A stretch of 10,959 nt of DNA, taken from positions 1 through 10,959 of the forward strand of contig JAGLOH010000042.1 of the NCBI GenBank assembly GCA_023139025.1. Reading direction: 5' to 3'. The position numbers and the translations under genes were made by a program. How positions within the stretch are numbered: position 1 is the first letter of the stretch; every line of letters begins with the position of its first letter. Below the pieces are notes generated by a model. The model saw nothing but the letters and a program-made list of their open reading frames with translations, made no database searches and was not told where the DNA came from. This DNA is from Candidatus Heimdallarchaeota archaeon. Its GTDB lineage: Archaea > Asgardarchaeota > Heimdallarchaeia > Heimdallarchaeales > Heimdallarchaeaceae. Shown here one piece after another: positions 5,507 through 10,959 of this stretch.

Positions 5507-6835
5507 TTACGCTTCATTGAACCCATCCTGAATTTCAATGACATCCAATTCCTTGCATTTAGCTTCTATACCTATAACCTCTGCTATGCTGGGTTTTGTT
5601 CGATTGTTATCCCCTGAAATTAGTTCTTTAACATAACAACCACCATCGCAGGTTATTATGGCTTCAATATGAGTCTCATTAATTCTTGAGCATTGAACAG
5701 AAAATGCTGTTTTCTTTCTTATAAGATCTGCTCTTCTATGAGAAACTCTCTGGGGTGTTCGTTGGTCTATAGGTCGGTTTTTAAAGAATTTTTCTATTTC
5801 TTTGATTTTCTTTTCAGAAATTGGTTCTTTAAATGTAATAAGAGTTTTGTACTTCTTTACGGTTCTTTCTGCACTGCTTTTTAAATCTCTCAACTCATTT
5901 TTTGAAGACCATCTGTATTCAGAAACATCAATTTTTCCTTTACTATATTGATTTGTGTTTTTTTCAAGCTCACACAAATCTATGGTTCGTACCTTTGGTT
6001 CCACTATTTCGAGAACAAAAGGTCTTCCTGTACCCAACATCAAGGCATCTATATCCTCTCTTCCCGCTCCGTGTAACACACCTTTGTATCCATGTGTTAA
6101 TTTAAGTGCTTCATATTCAGCAAGCTCCTCAACAGATTCCTGATGTTTTTTACCTGTATGATTGCACTCTTCACATCCTCTCCCTTTACATTTTCTACAA
6201 GGCCAACGTGTCTGAGGTAAAGTTCGGATATATTTTCGATATCGACCATAAATATACAAAGATTTTAACTTGAGGACTATGGAGTAGGTTAAAGGACTTA
6301 TTTCTATGACAATTTCTGGGGACTGAAAATCGGTTTCTTTTGAAAGAAACTCCCCAATTCTCCCTCCTATCAAGCGATTAAATTCTTGCTTTAGATATTC
6401 AGTTTGCACAACATTGAATTCTTCTTTCAGATTTCTCTCTCTTTCAAAGAACTCCTTAGGTAGTGAAGTACCAATCAAGAAAGTTTGAAATTCATAATCT
6501 TTAATTTCTGGTAAAATCTCTTGTATGATTTCTTCTGAATTTTCAGTCAGAGTATTCTGACAGATATAACACTCTTCTGAATTCTCTATTTCAAAATTAT
6601 TTCTGTTTAGAGTGTTTTTTGCCAATTTATTGTCTGCTCTTGACAAAGCCTGAAGAATTAAGACAGTATCATCTGTAATATCAGTTGAATAAAATAGAGT
6701 TAGAAAGTCCTTAATTGTTGAACCTCTATTCTTGTTTGTAGTTCCTGTTGACAAATTAGAGAATTGTCTCCCTAGACAATAATCACACAAGGAATATGAT
6801 TTTAGTATATCTATTGCTTTTTTGTGCAGAGTCAT
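5507..6835 (-). CDS. pus10: tRNA pseudouridine(54/55) synthase Pus10
   Basis: Archaeal Pus10 isomerises U54, and in many species U55, in the T-loop of tRNAs. From the ATG at 6835 the protein has 442 residues. The N-terminal zinc site is Cys17-x2-Cys20 with Cys89-x2-Cys92, followed by a THUMP-containing region. Next come the archaeal block GRYRKYIRTLPQTRWPC and a second CxxCx4CxxC knuckle (213-224), then the catalytic motif GREDIDALMLGTGRPF (258-273), and a C-terminal CDGGCYVKELISGDNNRT that completes the synthase core. A GTG at 6847 adds four residues, but it sits directly against GGAGAG, so the ATG with GGAGAG about 11 bases ahead is preferred. It begins 1 base after the stop of the TrmY-like gene, whose family modifies the same pseudouridine. 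Confidence 0.95.
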   Translation of the reverse strand: MTLHKKAIDILKSYSLCDYCLGRQFSNLSTGTTNKNRGSTIKDFLTLFYSTDITDDTVLILQALSRADNKLAKNTLNRNNFEIENSEECYICQNTLTENSEEIIQEILPEIKDYEFQTFLIGTSLPKEFFERERNLKEEFNVVQTEYLKQEFNRLIGGRIGEFLSKETDFQSPEIVIEISPLTYSIVLKLKSLYIYGRYRKYIRTLPQTRWPCRKCKGRGCEECNHTGKKHQESVEELAEYEALKLTHGYKGVLHGAGREDIDALMLGTGRPFVLEIVEPKVRTIDLCELEKNTNQYSKGKIDVSEYRWSSKNELRDLKSSAERTVKKYKTLITFKEPISEKKIKEIEKFFKNRPIDQRTPQRVSHRRADLIRKKTAFSVQCSRINETHIEAIITCDGGCYVKELISGDNNRTKPSIAEVIGIEAKCKELDVIEIQDGFNEA

Positions 6836-6836
6836 C

Positions 6837-7406
6837 CTATCTAACACTCTCCAAAAGATAATTGGTAATAATTACTTGCTCATCAACTACAAGATGCTTC
6901 AAGAACATCTTTTTTGAATTGATTGATAAAGGTAGTTTTTCGAAACCATAAGCAAAGACATTGTAATGTTTAGCGATTTCTTGTGAAAATTCTAATTCAT
7001 CTTCACATGTAGAAATAACTTGAACTATCTTATCTTCTTTGTGCTTTTCAAAGATCCAATTGCTACTTTGCTCTAGAACTGAAATTCCTGGAGTAAGTCT
7101 TCCATCTTGAGAATTAGGATTTATTATGTGATTTTTTGCTCGTAGTATTAGGTGTGCTGATGAAAAGAAGCTAGAACCAAGATACCTTAACTCGCTACCT
7201 TCGAAAGTAATTACATATGGTATTCCTTGGTAGCTTGTACAGTAATAAAGAAAAAGATTCTTTCTGAATTGATTAGACAGAAAAAAAGAATCTGCAATTG
7301 ATTTGATGTAAGGAGCGGATTCTTCCAACTCTGTATTTTTTTTATATAAATTGGATTTAATAAAAGATAAAGGAGGAGCGTTTAAGATGAAAAAAAGTTG
7401 AGACAT
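6837..7406 (-). CDS. TrmY-like SPOUT protein (tRNA pseudouridine-54 N1-methyltransferase family), diverged
   Basis: A 189-residue protein that I place in the TrmY/DUF358 family by its first two thirds: an N-terminal strand (LFFILNAPP), ADSFFLSNQFRKNLFLYY (38-55, family AFFLSHxIRRDVxFY), ITFEGSELRYL (66-76, family IKFxGSELxxV) and RLTPGISV (103-110, family TPGIxV). TrmY methylates N1 of pseudouridine 54 made by Pus10. The C-terminus is unusual: the family's GDHxGI-like SAM loop and the ending with a conserved His and Cys (the LSPLExHAxHC type) are not recognisable. Here the region reads NVFAYGFEKLPLSINSKK (149-166) and HLVVDEQVIITNYLLE (171-186), with Gln where Cys is expected. It may be inactive, a binding partner, or an enzyme with altered SAM use. 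It starts 23 bases after the SRP54 stop and abuts pus10, which supports the family call. Confidence 0.72.
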   Translation of the reverse strand: MSQLFFILNAPPLSFIKSNLYKKNTELEESAPYIKSIADSFFLSNQFRKNLFLYYCTSYQGIPYVITFEGSELRYLGSSFFSSAHLILRAKNHIINPNSQDGRLTPGISVLEQSSNWIFEKHKEDKIVQVISTCEDELEFSQEIAKHYNVFAYGFEKLPLSINSKKMFLKHLVVDEQVIITNYLLESVR

Positions 7407-7429
7407 ACGATTTCACATTTAGTGATTGT

Positions 7430-8773
7430 CTATTGTCCTAATAACCCAGGTGGTATTCCTGGTATTTGCATTCCTCCGCGTCTTCCTTTACGCATGCGTT
7501 TTACCAGATTGGTCATCATCTTGTGTTGGGCCATTAGTTCTCTAACTTCTGATACAGGTCTCCCACTACCTTTAGCAATTCGTTGAACCCTAGAACTCCC
7601 TAATTTGGTTTTTCCATCTAGTTCTTCATTTGTCATAGAGGTCATAATGACTTTGAATCTCTTCATATTGTCCTTTGAAACATCGAGCATATCTTCATCT
7701 ATAGTCATTCCTAATCCTGGAATCATTGAAAGCATTCTCTTCATAGAACCAGAGGAGCTGAAAGTGTCTAACAATTCCATCATTTGTCTATAGGAGATTT
7801 TACCACTTAGCATACTCATTGCTTCCTCTTTTGAGGGAAGAGCTTCCATTTCTCGTACTTCTTTCAAAAGACCTTCTAAATCCCCTACTCCAATAAGCCT
7901 TCCTACAAACGATGTTGGGTTGAATTCCTCCAAAGAATCAATATCTTCACCATCCGCAAGGAATTTAATTGGAACATTAGCCGCTACTGCTGCTGAGAGA
8001 CTTCCACCACCCTTAGCTGAACCATCCATCTTAGTTACAATAACTGAACCAACTTTGGTTACTTCTGCAAAGGCAGAAGCTTGATCATGAGCTGCTTGTC
8101 CGAGATTTCCATCTACAACGAGTATAATCTCATCTGGTTTTATTTTGTCAGTAAGTTCTTTCATTTCTTTAAGAAGAGCTTTTTCCTCTTTGTGACGTCC
8201 AGCTGTATCAATAATGATAGTGTTATACTTTTCATCCAAAAACTTCTTAACACCATCTGCTGCAATTTTGACAGCATTTTTGTTTTCAGGGTCACCATAA
8301 ACAGGTACTTTGATACTTGAGCAAAGTTGCTGTAATTGTTCATAAGCACCTGGTCTAAAATTATCGACAGTTACAACTGCAACCTTTTTACCTCTTTTTT
8401 GAATATATTTTGCTAGTTTTGCTGCTGTGGTTGTTTTTCCTGAACCTTGAATCCCTACCAACATTATTAGAGTTGGTCTGTCTGGATGTAATGTAAGGGG
8501 GTAAACCTTTGTTCCTAGAAACTTAGAGAGCTCATCATGTATGATTGATAAAACACTTTTTTTACGAGATAAACCATCCGGAAGTCCCTTATCCATAGAT
8601 TTACGTTCAACTTCATTAACTACCTCTGCAGCTAAATCAAATTGAACATCAGCTTCTAATAAAGCTTTTAACATTGCATTCTTTAATTCACGAATTTGCT
8701 CTTTATCTGGAGGACCACCTCTAAGAATCTTAGAAATTGCGGTATTAAGAGCAGACCCTAGTTTACCTAACAT
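7430..8773 (-). CDS. srp54: Signal recognition particle GTPase SRP54 (Ffh)
   Basis: SRP54 binds signal sequences as they leave the ribosome and, with 7S RNA and the receptor FtsY, delivers ribosomes to the membrane by paired GTP hydrolysis. The 447 residues show all three domains. The N domain is helical (about 1-90). The G domain has the P-loop GIQGSGKTT (107-115), VDNFRPGAYEQL (136-147), DTAGRH (189-194) and TKMDG (247-251). The methionine-rich M domain (about 315-430) has MLSMIPGLG and the RNA-binding SSRVQRIAKGSG (393-404), and the tail is PGIPPGLLGQ. Length and motifs are normal. It heads the leftward cluster; the gene upstream ends 77 bases away behind an oligo-T tract. Confidence 0.97.
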   Translation of the reverse strand: MLGKLGSALNTAISKILRGGPPDKEQIRELKNAMLKALLEADVQFDLAAEVVNEVERKSMDKGLPDGLSRKKSVLSIIHDELSKFLGTKVYPLTLHPDRPTLIMLVGIQGSGKTTTAAKLAKYIQKRGKKVAVVTVDNFRPGAYEQLQQLCSSIKVPVYGDPENKNAVKIAADGVKKFLDEKYNTIIIDTAGRHKEEKALLKEMKELTDKIKPDEIILVVDGNLGQAAHDQASAFAEVTKVGSVIVTKMDGSAKGGGSLSAAVAANVPIKFLADGEDIDSLEEFNPTSFVGRLIGVGDLEGLLKEVREMEALPSKEEAMSMLSGKISYRQMMELLDTFSSSGSMKRMLSMIPGLGMTIDEDMLDVSKDNMKRFKVIMTSMTNEELDGKTKLGSSRVQRIAKGSGRPVSEVRELMAQHKMMTNLVKRMRKGRRGGMQIPGIPPGLLGQ

Positions 8774-8799
8774 GGATTATCATTTGAAGAATGCAAAAG

Positions 8800-8816
8800 A
8801 GATTAAAGAATATTTT
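8800..8816 (-). promoter_or_regulatory. Possible promoter of SRP54 and the downstream cluster
   Basis: The minus strand holds an AT-rich stretch (AAATATTCTTTAATCT) whose TTTAAT part is about 30 bases before the SRP54 ATG at 8773. It lies just after the T-tract that follows the repeat-protein gene. The match to a TATA box is weak, but a promoter is expected here because 77 bases and a terminator separate SRP54 from the gene upstream. Confidence 0.28.
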
Positions 8817-8831
8817 GTTTTGAGGGAAAAG

Positions 8832-8838
8832 AAAAAAA
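8832..8838 (-). terminator. Oligo-T/pyrimidine terminator after the second repeat protein
   Basis: The minus strand downstream of the stop at 8852 reads CTCCTTTTTTTCTTTTCCCTC, with seven consecutive T (complement of 8832-8838) and a second TTTT. Such tracts end transcription in archaea without a hairpin. It separates the repeat-protein pair from the SRP54 cluster. Confidence 0.45.
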
Positions 8839-8851
8839 GGAGTTGAGGGAA

Positions 8852-9751
8852 CTAAAGTTTTAGTTCTTCAGGTTTAATTCGAATGGGTTCTTCGGATAAT
8901 TTTACTCTACGTTTAACTTTGAGAGAATTAACAAAGTAAACCTTTCCACCAACTTCTGAATGACGACCAATAACAACATCGTATCCTTTTATATCACCAG
9001 TAACTGATGTGGCTCTAATATCAACATTATTTTTTGCAAATACGTTGCCACCAACTTTGTACGGATGTTTGACAATGCTACCAATTCTTAGACTTAACCA
9101 TCTTTTCCATCCTTTCAAACCTAGAGTTACGTTTTCTCCTACTAAGTTTCCTTTAACATTAGCAGCTCCCTCTACTGTAACATCTTTTTGTGATAGGAGA
9201 TTTCCACCTACTCCTATGGATCCTGAAGATTTTATACCATTGTTTGTTTGTAGATTTCCACCTACTTTGAAAGAACCAGATGATTTTGTGAAACCTTGTA
9301 CAGTAGTTTCTCCATCAATCTTTGCTGACCCAGAAAATTTGGCATCACCGCTACCAATCAAATCTCCACCAACCCTGAAAGATCCAGAAGATTTGATGGG
9401 ACCTAAAATATTAGCATCTTGACCAATTTTTGCAGAGCCACTAAACCTAGCAGAAGATTCACTCACAAGTCCTCCAGATATACCAAAGGATCCAGAACTT
9501 CTAACTGTACCCAAAGAAGTCAAATTTCCTTCACCTTTTAATGATCCTGAGGACTTGATTCCATTACATTTGAAATCTCCACCAAGTTTTCCTGAACCTG
9601 AAATTTTGACAAATTTAGGGATAATTCCACTAGATATACTTGATGACCCAGAGATTTTGACTAAATCTTCTGTTTCCTTTAAACTCCCAGCTGAGCTGAT
9701 TGTAGCTCTTTGCTCAACATTTTCGTTTGTTTCTTTAATTGTTTTTTCCAT
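8852..9751 (-). CDS. Bactofilin-like beta-solenoid repeat protein (paralogue 2)
   Basis: A 299-residue cytoplasmic-looking protein with no signal peptide or membrane segment. After a short polar N-terminus (1-32) come two 17-residue repeats and eight exact 18-residue repeats (33-210). Examples are SSGSFRVGGDLIGSGDAK and FSGSAKIDGETTVQGFTK: small residues and Gly at turns, alternating hydrophobics in strands. This pattern fits one coil of a right-handed beta-helix per repeat, as in bactofilins (DUF583), which self-assemble into filaments without nucleotide. Residues 211-299 form a C-terminal domain shared with the upstream paralogue, ending EEPIRIKPEELKL. It lacks that paralogue's helical N-terminus. 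The ATG at 9751 has a good ribosome binding site, 30 bases after the previous stop, so the two genes are one operon. Filament formation is inferred; a non-polymerising scaffold is possible. Confidence 0.8.
   Translation of the reverse strand: MEKTIKETNENVEQRATISSAGSLKETEDLVKISGSSSISSGIIPKFVKISGSGKLGGDFKCNGIKSSGSLKGEGNLTSLGTVRSSGSFGISGGLVSESSARFSGSAKIGQDANILGPIKSSGSFRVGGDLIGSGDAKFSGSAKIDGETTVQGFTKSSGSFKVGGNLQTNNGIKSSGSIGVGGNLLSQKDVTVEGAANVKGNLVGENVTLGLKGWKRWLSLRIGSIVKHPYKVGGNVFAKNNVDIRATSVTGDIKGYDVVIGRHSEVGGKVYFVNSLKVKRRVKLSEEPIRIKPEELKL
9122..9655 (-). repeat. Ten tandem coding repeats of 51-54 bases (17-18 residues)
   Basis: These encode residues 33-210 of paralogue 2. The first two units are 17 residues and the remaining eight exactly 18, with no register slip. 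The core is x-S-G-S followed by a hydrophobic or Ala residue, then a V/I-G-G-[DN]-L type strand. SSGSF-type and FSGSA-type coils alternate in the middle (units 4-8). DNA copies are clearly diverged, so this is an old protein-level repeat rather than a recent tandem expansion. Confidence 0.85.
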
Positions 9752-9756
9752 TTATT

Positions 9757-9764
9757 TCACCTTT
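9757..9764 (-). promoter_or_regulatory. Ribosome binding site of repeat-protein paralogue 2
   Basis: AAAGGTGA on the minus strand, 5 bases before the ATG at 9751 and within the 30-base gap between the two paralogues. It supports the start and translation from a shared mRNA. Confidence 0.6.
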
Positions 9765-9781
9765 CTGTTTCATTATCTTAA

Positions 9782-10687
9782 TTACAATCTTAGTTTTTCA
9801 TGGCTTATTTTTACTGGTTCATTAGCTAAATCTGCTCTCTTGTCAACATATATGTAATCGACATAAAAAACAGTACCTTCTACATTGGTAAATGGTCCAA
9901 TCTCGACTTTGAGACCTTTAACATCGCCTTCTACATTGGTGTTAGCCAAATAAACTTCCCCAATACCTAAAACATGACCTTCAATTATTGATTTCTTAAG
10001 AGATCGAAATCTTAGACCAAGGAAATCCTTGCCTTTATTGATAAGAATATCATCACCTACTAAATCACCGTCGACCATAATTCGTCCAGCCGCTTCAACA
10101 ATTCCTTGAGATAATAGATTACCCTCAATTTTTGCAGACCCTGAGAACTTTGCACCACTTTCAGCTTGTAAGAGTCCCCCAGTATAAAAGCTACCTGCAG
10201 CTACAATTCTGCCTTTGAGAATAGTTTCCTCACCTACTTTTGCTGAACCTGCGAATTTTGCATCTTGATCTCCATGTAAGAAACCAACGCACTTAAAGGA
10301 ACCAGCAGTATTGATGTCTCCATGAGCAGTAATGTTCCCATTACTCTTTAGGGAACCAGCAGATTTTAAGTTGTTACATTCAACATCACTTTCAATTTTT
10401 CCAGAACCTGCGATGCGAATATCCTTTCCAACATTACCTCCAGAAATTTTAGTTGATCCAGCAACTGAAAGAGATTTATCAGTTGAAACCTTAACTCCTG
10501 AAGTATAAATCTGAGAAGCTTCTTTGTGTTGTTCAAAATTTTCTTTAGCATCATCAAGCTTTTGGAGATAACGTTCTTTTAATTCGACATAGTTTTGTTT
10601 ATCGATTTCTCCTTTGTTAAACCTCTTTTCCAAGAGTTCTAATAATTCTTCATACATTTTGACTTCGTTTTTAGACAATTGTATCAC
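9782..10687 (-). CDS. Bactofilin-like beta-solenoid protein with SHOCT-like N-terminus (paralogue 1)
   Basis: A 301-residue protein in three parts. Residues 11-44 (MYEELLELLEKRF, then NKGEIDKQNYVELKERYL) are two helices around a GEI turn, matching the SHOCT pattern L-x-x-L-x-x-G-x-I-x-x-x-x-[FY]-x-x-x-K-x-x-[YL]. SHOCT segments are short oligomerisation or localisation helices. A charged linker leads to eight repeats of 17-18 residues (75-216), such as FSGSAKIEGNLLSQGIVE, equal to coils of a bactofilin-type beta-helix. The C-terminal domain (217-301) aligns with paralogue 2 (LGLRFRS, NVEGDVKGLKVEIG, ANEPVKISHEKLRL). There is no signal peptide. The GTG start at 10687 fits a promoter about 26 bases upstream; an ATG ten codons in (residue 11) is an alternative that keeps the SHOCT helices. 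Function as a polymer or scaffold is inferred. Confidence 0.78.
   Translation of the reverse strand: MIQLSKNEVKMYEELLELLEKRFNKGEIDKQNYVELKERYLQKLDDAKENFEQHKEASQIYTSGVKVSTDKSLSVAGSTKISGGNVGKDIRIAGSGKIESDVECNNLKSAGSLKSNGNITAHGDINTAGSFKCVGFLHGDQDAKFAGSAKVGEETILKGRIVAAGSFYTGGLLQAESGAKFSGSAKIEGNLLSQGIVEAAGRIMVDGDLVGDDILINKGKDFLGLRFRSLKKSIIEGHVLGIGEVYLANTNVEGDVKGLKVEIGPFTNVEGTVFYVDYIYVDKRADLANEPVKISHEKLRL
10040..10465 (-). repeat. Eight tandem coding repeats of 51-54 bases (17-18 residues)
   Basis: These encode residues 75-216 of paralogue 1: two 17-residue units followed by six 18-residue units. The order matches the other paralogue unit by unit: the second units share a CN-x-[IL]-K ending, the third an SGSL/AGSL opening, the fifth FxGSAK, and the last pair NLLSQ and DLVG/NLVG. 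Paralogue 2 simply has two more coils. FxGSA and xAGSF coils alternate here as well. Confidence 0.82.
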
Positions 10688-10706
10688 TATGATACCAATA
10701 ACCTCG

Positions 10707-10718
10707 CTTTATTTAATC
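10707..10718 (-). promoter_or_regulatory. TATA-like promoter of the repeat-protein operon
   Basis: GATTAAATAAAG on the minus strand, centred 26 bases before the GTG at 10687, with an A-rich stretch (AATTAAAAAAA) just upstream as a possible BRE. The predicted transcription start falls on the start codon, so the message would be leaderless. A GCGAGG sequence lies between box and start, but 14 bases from the GTG, too far for a standard ribosome binding site. The 10688-10845 spacer holds no gene that I can see. Confidence 0.4.
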
Positions 10719-10822
10719 ATTTTTTTAATTGGTTAGAACAAGCTCTTAATTGCTTGGTTAAACGATTTTAATATCAAGGTAAAGAGGATAAACCATATAG
10801 CTTAAGGTTAAACCAAACAGTG

Positions 10823-10828
10823 AAAAAA
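10823..10828 (-). terminator. Oligo-T terminator after tRNA-Leu
   Basis: Downstream of the tRNA 3' end the minus strand reads TTCTTACCTTTTGGAAATTTTTTCA, quoted here only to show two T-runs, of four and six, within 25 bases of the CCA. This suits archaeal T-tract termination. Confidence 0.35.
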
Positions 10829-10845
10829 TTTCCAAAAGGTAAGAA

Positions 10846-10959
10846 TGGTGCGGGGAGGGAGATTCGAACTCCCGAACTACTAAAGAACGGATGACTTATT
10901 TTTTTTCTAACCCTTATCTCAGGTTTAAAACCAAGATCTTAAGTCCGCCGCCGTTGGCC
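10846..10959 (-). tRNA. tRNA-Leu(UAA), intron-containing, 5' end outside the window
   Basis: Reading the minus strand, the D-arm end (GGCCAACGGC) is followed by anticodon stem GCGGA (10948-10944), loop CTTAAG with anticodon TAA (10941-10939), a 45-base intron, then A38 and stem TCCGT (10891-10887). A 13-base variable region (10886-10874) marks a class II tRNA, as expected for leucine. The T-arm is GGGAG-TTCGAAT-CTCCC (10873-10857), the acceptor 3' strand TCCCCGC (10856-10850), discriminator A at 10849, and CCA is encoded (10848-10846). The matching acceptor 5' strand (expected GCGGGGA) lies beyond 10959. The anticodon-stem pair G27-U43 is a wobble. Identity is secure from the anticodon, long variable arm and intron position. 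Confidence 0.9.
10893..10937 (-). other. tRNA-Leu intron at position 37/38 (archaeal BHB type)
   Basis: The splice sites form a bulge-helix-bulge: bulge AG|A at the 5' site, a four-base central helix CTTA (10943-10940) with TAAG (10898-10895), and bulge TC|A at the 3' site. Each cut falls between the second and third bulge base, as the archaeal splicing endonuclease requires. The central helix masks the first two anticodon bases in the precursor. Inside the intron ATCT/AGAT and GGTT/AACC can pair into a small hairpin, followed by an eight-A run. The outer intron helix next to the 5' bulge is weak. Confidence 0.82.

Noticed and set aside
5693..6143. Three short plus-strand open frames inside pus10
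   Set aside because: They lie wholly antisense to Pus10 and encode Phe/Cys-rich products typical of reversed AT-rich coding sequence.
6837..7406. TrmY-like gene as a pseudogene
   Set aside because: The frame is uninterrupted and of normal family length, and the gene abuts pus10 without degradation. Divergence is confined to the active-site end, so altered function is more likely than decay.
9009..9422. A 137-codon plus-strand open frame opposite the solenoid repeats
   Set aside because: It is the antisense shadow of the Gly/Ser-rich repeats: its Pro- and Thr-rich periodic product simply mirrors the minus-strand coils. It has no ribosome binding site, and the sense gene is well supported.
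9122..9655. Regularly spaced repeats suggestive of a CRISPR array or minisatellite
   Set aside because: The 51-54-base units are contiguous coding repeats that keep reading frame, diverge at DNA level and are conserved as protein motifs. There are no identical direct repeats separated by unique spacers.

Overview
The window comes from an AT-rich archaeal chromosome. The evidence is the gene set: aIF2-alpha, a zinc-binding Nop10, L21e, Rpo4/RpoF, archaeal Pus10 and SRP54, plus an intron-containing tRNA whose splice sites form a bulge-helix-bulge. TATA/BRE-like promoters close to start codons and oligo-T runs after genes fit too. The layout resembles euryarchaeal and Asgard-type genomes, but I cannot assign a lineage from this window alone. 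There are no mobile elements, CRISPR arrays or gene-free stretches over 300 bases.

Left end (1-1119): the first 12 codons of a DUF99-type gene run leftwards off the edge. It is divergent from a plus-strand pair, aIF2-alpha and nop10. An oligo-T tract separates nop10 from the converging minus-strand cluster by only 8 bases.

Centre (1128-8773, all minus strand, read right to left): SRP54, a diverged TrmY-like SPOUT protein, Pus10, L21e, Rpo4/RpoF, DUF655, KsgA/Dim1, an Mtq2/HemK2-type methyltransferase, TrmJ and a METTL5-type methyltransferase. Most spacings are a few bases or overlaps, so it probably behaves as one or a few operons. The theme is building and modifying the translation apparatus: tRNA positions 32 and 54, small-subunit rRNA (two enzymes), probably release factor aRF1, plus a ribosomal protein, an RNA polymerase subunit and the SRP GTPase. 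Pus10 and TrmY catalyse consecutive steps to m1-pseudouridine 54, but the TrmY copy here lacks the family's usual C-terminal SAM-site signature.

Right part (8852-10687, minus strand): two adjacent paralogous bactofilin-like proteins made of 17-18-residue coils and ending in a shared C-terminal domain. The first-transcribed one also carries a SHOCT-like helical segment. They look like a two-gene operon for a polymer-forming beta-solenoid system and are the least explained part of the window.

Right edge (10846-10959): the 3' part of a tRNA-Leu(UAA) gene on the minus strand, with a 45-base intron at position 37/38 and an encoded CCA end. The gene continues past the window.
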